Part shown: in pieces, positions 6,228 to 6,334 of the stretch
How the letters are laid out: each line of letters begins with the position of its first letter
Numbering within the stretch: position 1 is the first letter of the stretch
DNA from: Candidatus Cloacimonadota bacterium
Lineage (GTDB): Bacteria > Cloacimonadota > Cloacimonadia > Cloacimonadales > TCS61
DNA length: 6,334 nt
Direction: 5' to 3'
NCBI GenBank assembly: GCA_003647825.1
Contig: QMNP01000102.1
Span: 1-6,334, forward strand
Notes under the pieces: model-generated
What the model was told of the DNA's origin: nothing
What the model saw: the letters and a program-made list of their open reading frames with translations, nothing else
Databases searched by the model: none
Program-made: the position numbers and the translations under genes

Positions 6228-6334
6228 CCTCGATGCTCTGCATCGGGGTGGCCAAATTTTCTCCCCTGATTTAGGGGAGATGTCCGGTAGGACAGAGGGG
6301 TAAATATTGAAAATTCGATTTTCAGCTTGCTGAA
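6228..6334. repeat. composite palindromic intergenic repeat, continuing beyond the window
   Basis: Several inverted repeats follow one another in about 107 bp. The first is 6228-6236 with 6240-6248 (9 pairs including one G-T, 3-base loop). The second is 6260-6267 with 6273-6280 (8 perfect pairs, 5-base loop). The third is 6281-6285 with 6290-6294 (5 pairs, GGTA loop). The fourth is 6308-6314 with 6318-6324 (7 perfect pairs, 3-base loop). The last is 6321-6326 with 6329-6334 and shares TTCA with the fourth, so those two cannot both form. The block is richer in G and C than its surroundings. It looks like a dispersed palindromic element or MITE-like remnant. No transposase gene or complete terminal repeats are visible, and copy number cannot be judged from one window. 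Confidence 0.55.

Noticed and set aside
6190..6334. Open minus-strand frame running in from the right edge across the palindromic block, ending at a TAA near 6190
   Set aside because: It reads through hairpin repeats, has no recognisable domain and no visible start. An open frame of about 48 codons there is best explained by the repeat.

Overview
The window comes from a low-G+C, almost certainly anaerobic bacterium. All genes lie on the minus strand and have good Shine-Dalgarno sites. The proteins are crowded with iron-sulfur motifs and match soluble NAD(P)H/ferredoxin redox complexes. The edge repeat and base composition would suit Cloacimonadota or a similar uncultured anaerobic lineage, but this is a guess: no rRNA or other marker gene is present.

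Layout from right to left, which is the direction of transcription. Positions 6334-6228 hold a compact run of palindromes that continues off the window. Positions 6227-6005 are an AT-rich leader with a candidate sigma-70-type promoter; an 18-bp dyad over its -35 box resembles a Rex operator. Next comes a tight three-gene operon: a NuoE-like [2Fe-2S] subunit (6004-5543), a NuoF/HydB-like FMN subunit (5533-3767) and a 1141-residue fusion protein (3752-327). Gaps are only 9 and 14 bp. A hairpin plus T-tract directly after the last stop codon (325-292) looks like an intrinsic terminator. After an AT-rich spacer, a separate small gene on the same strand begins at 150 and runs off the left edge; it encodes a STAS-domain (anti-sigma factor antagonist type) protein.

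The three genes appear to form one soluble complex. The fusion protein has a NuoG-type [2Fe-2S] domain, a GltD/NfnB-like FAD and NAD(P)H module, an extra cysteine cluster motif, two [4Fe-4S] ferredoxin motifs and a shortened, probably cofactor-free, molybdopterin-oxidoreductase fold. NuoE-like plus NuoF/HydB-like plus a NuoG-GltD fusion is the subunit pattern known for the Stn family of electron-bifurcating transhydrogenases (described from Sporomusa ovata). There the two smaller subunits form the flavin bifurcation core with NADH and ferredoxin, and the large subunit handles NADP(H). The best reading is therefore a cytoplasmic enzyme linking the NADH, NADPH and ferredoxin pools. It is not respiratory complex I (no membrane subunits in view), nor a formate dehydrogenase or glutamate synthase, although automatic annotation would probably use those names.
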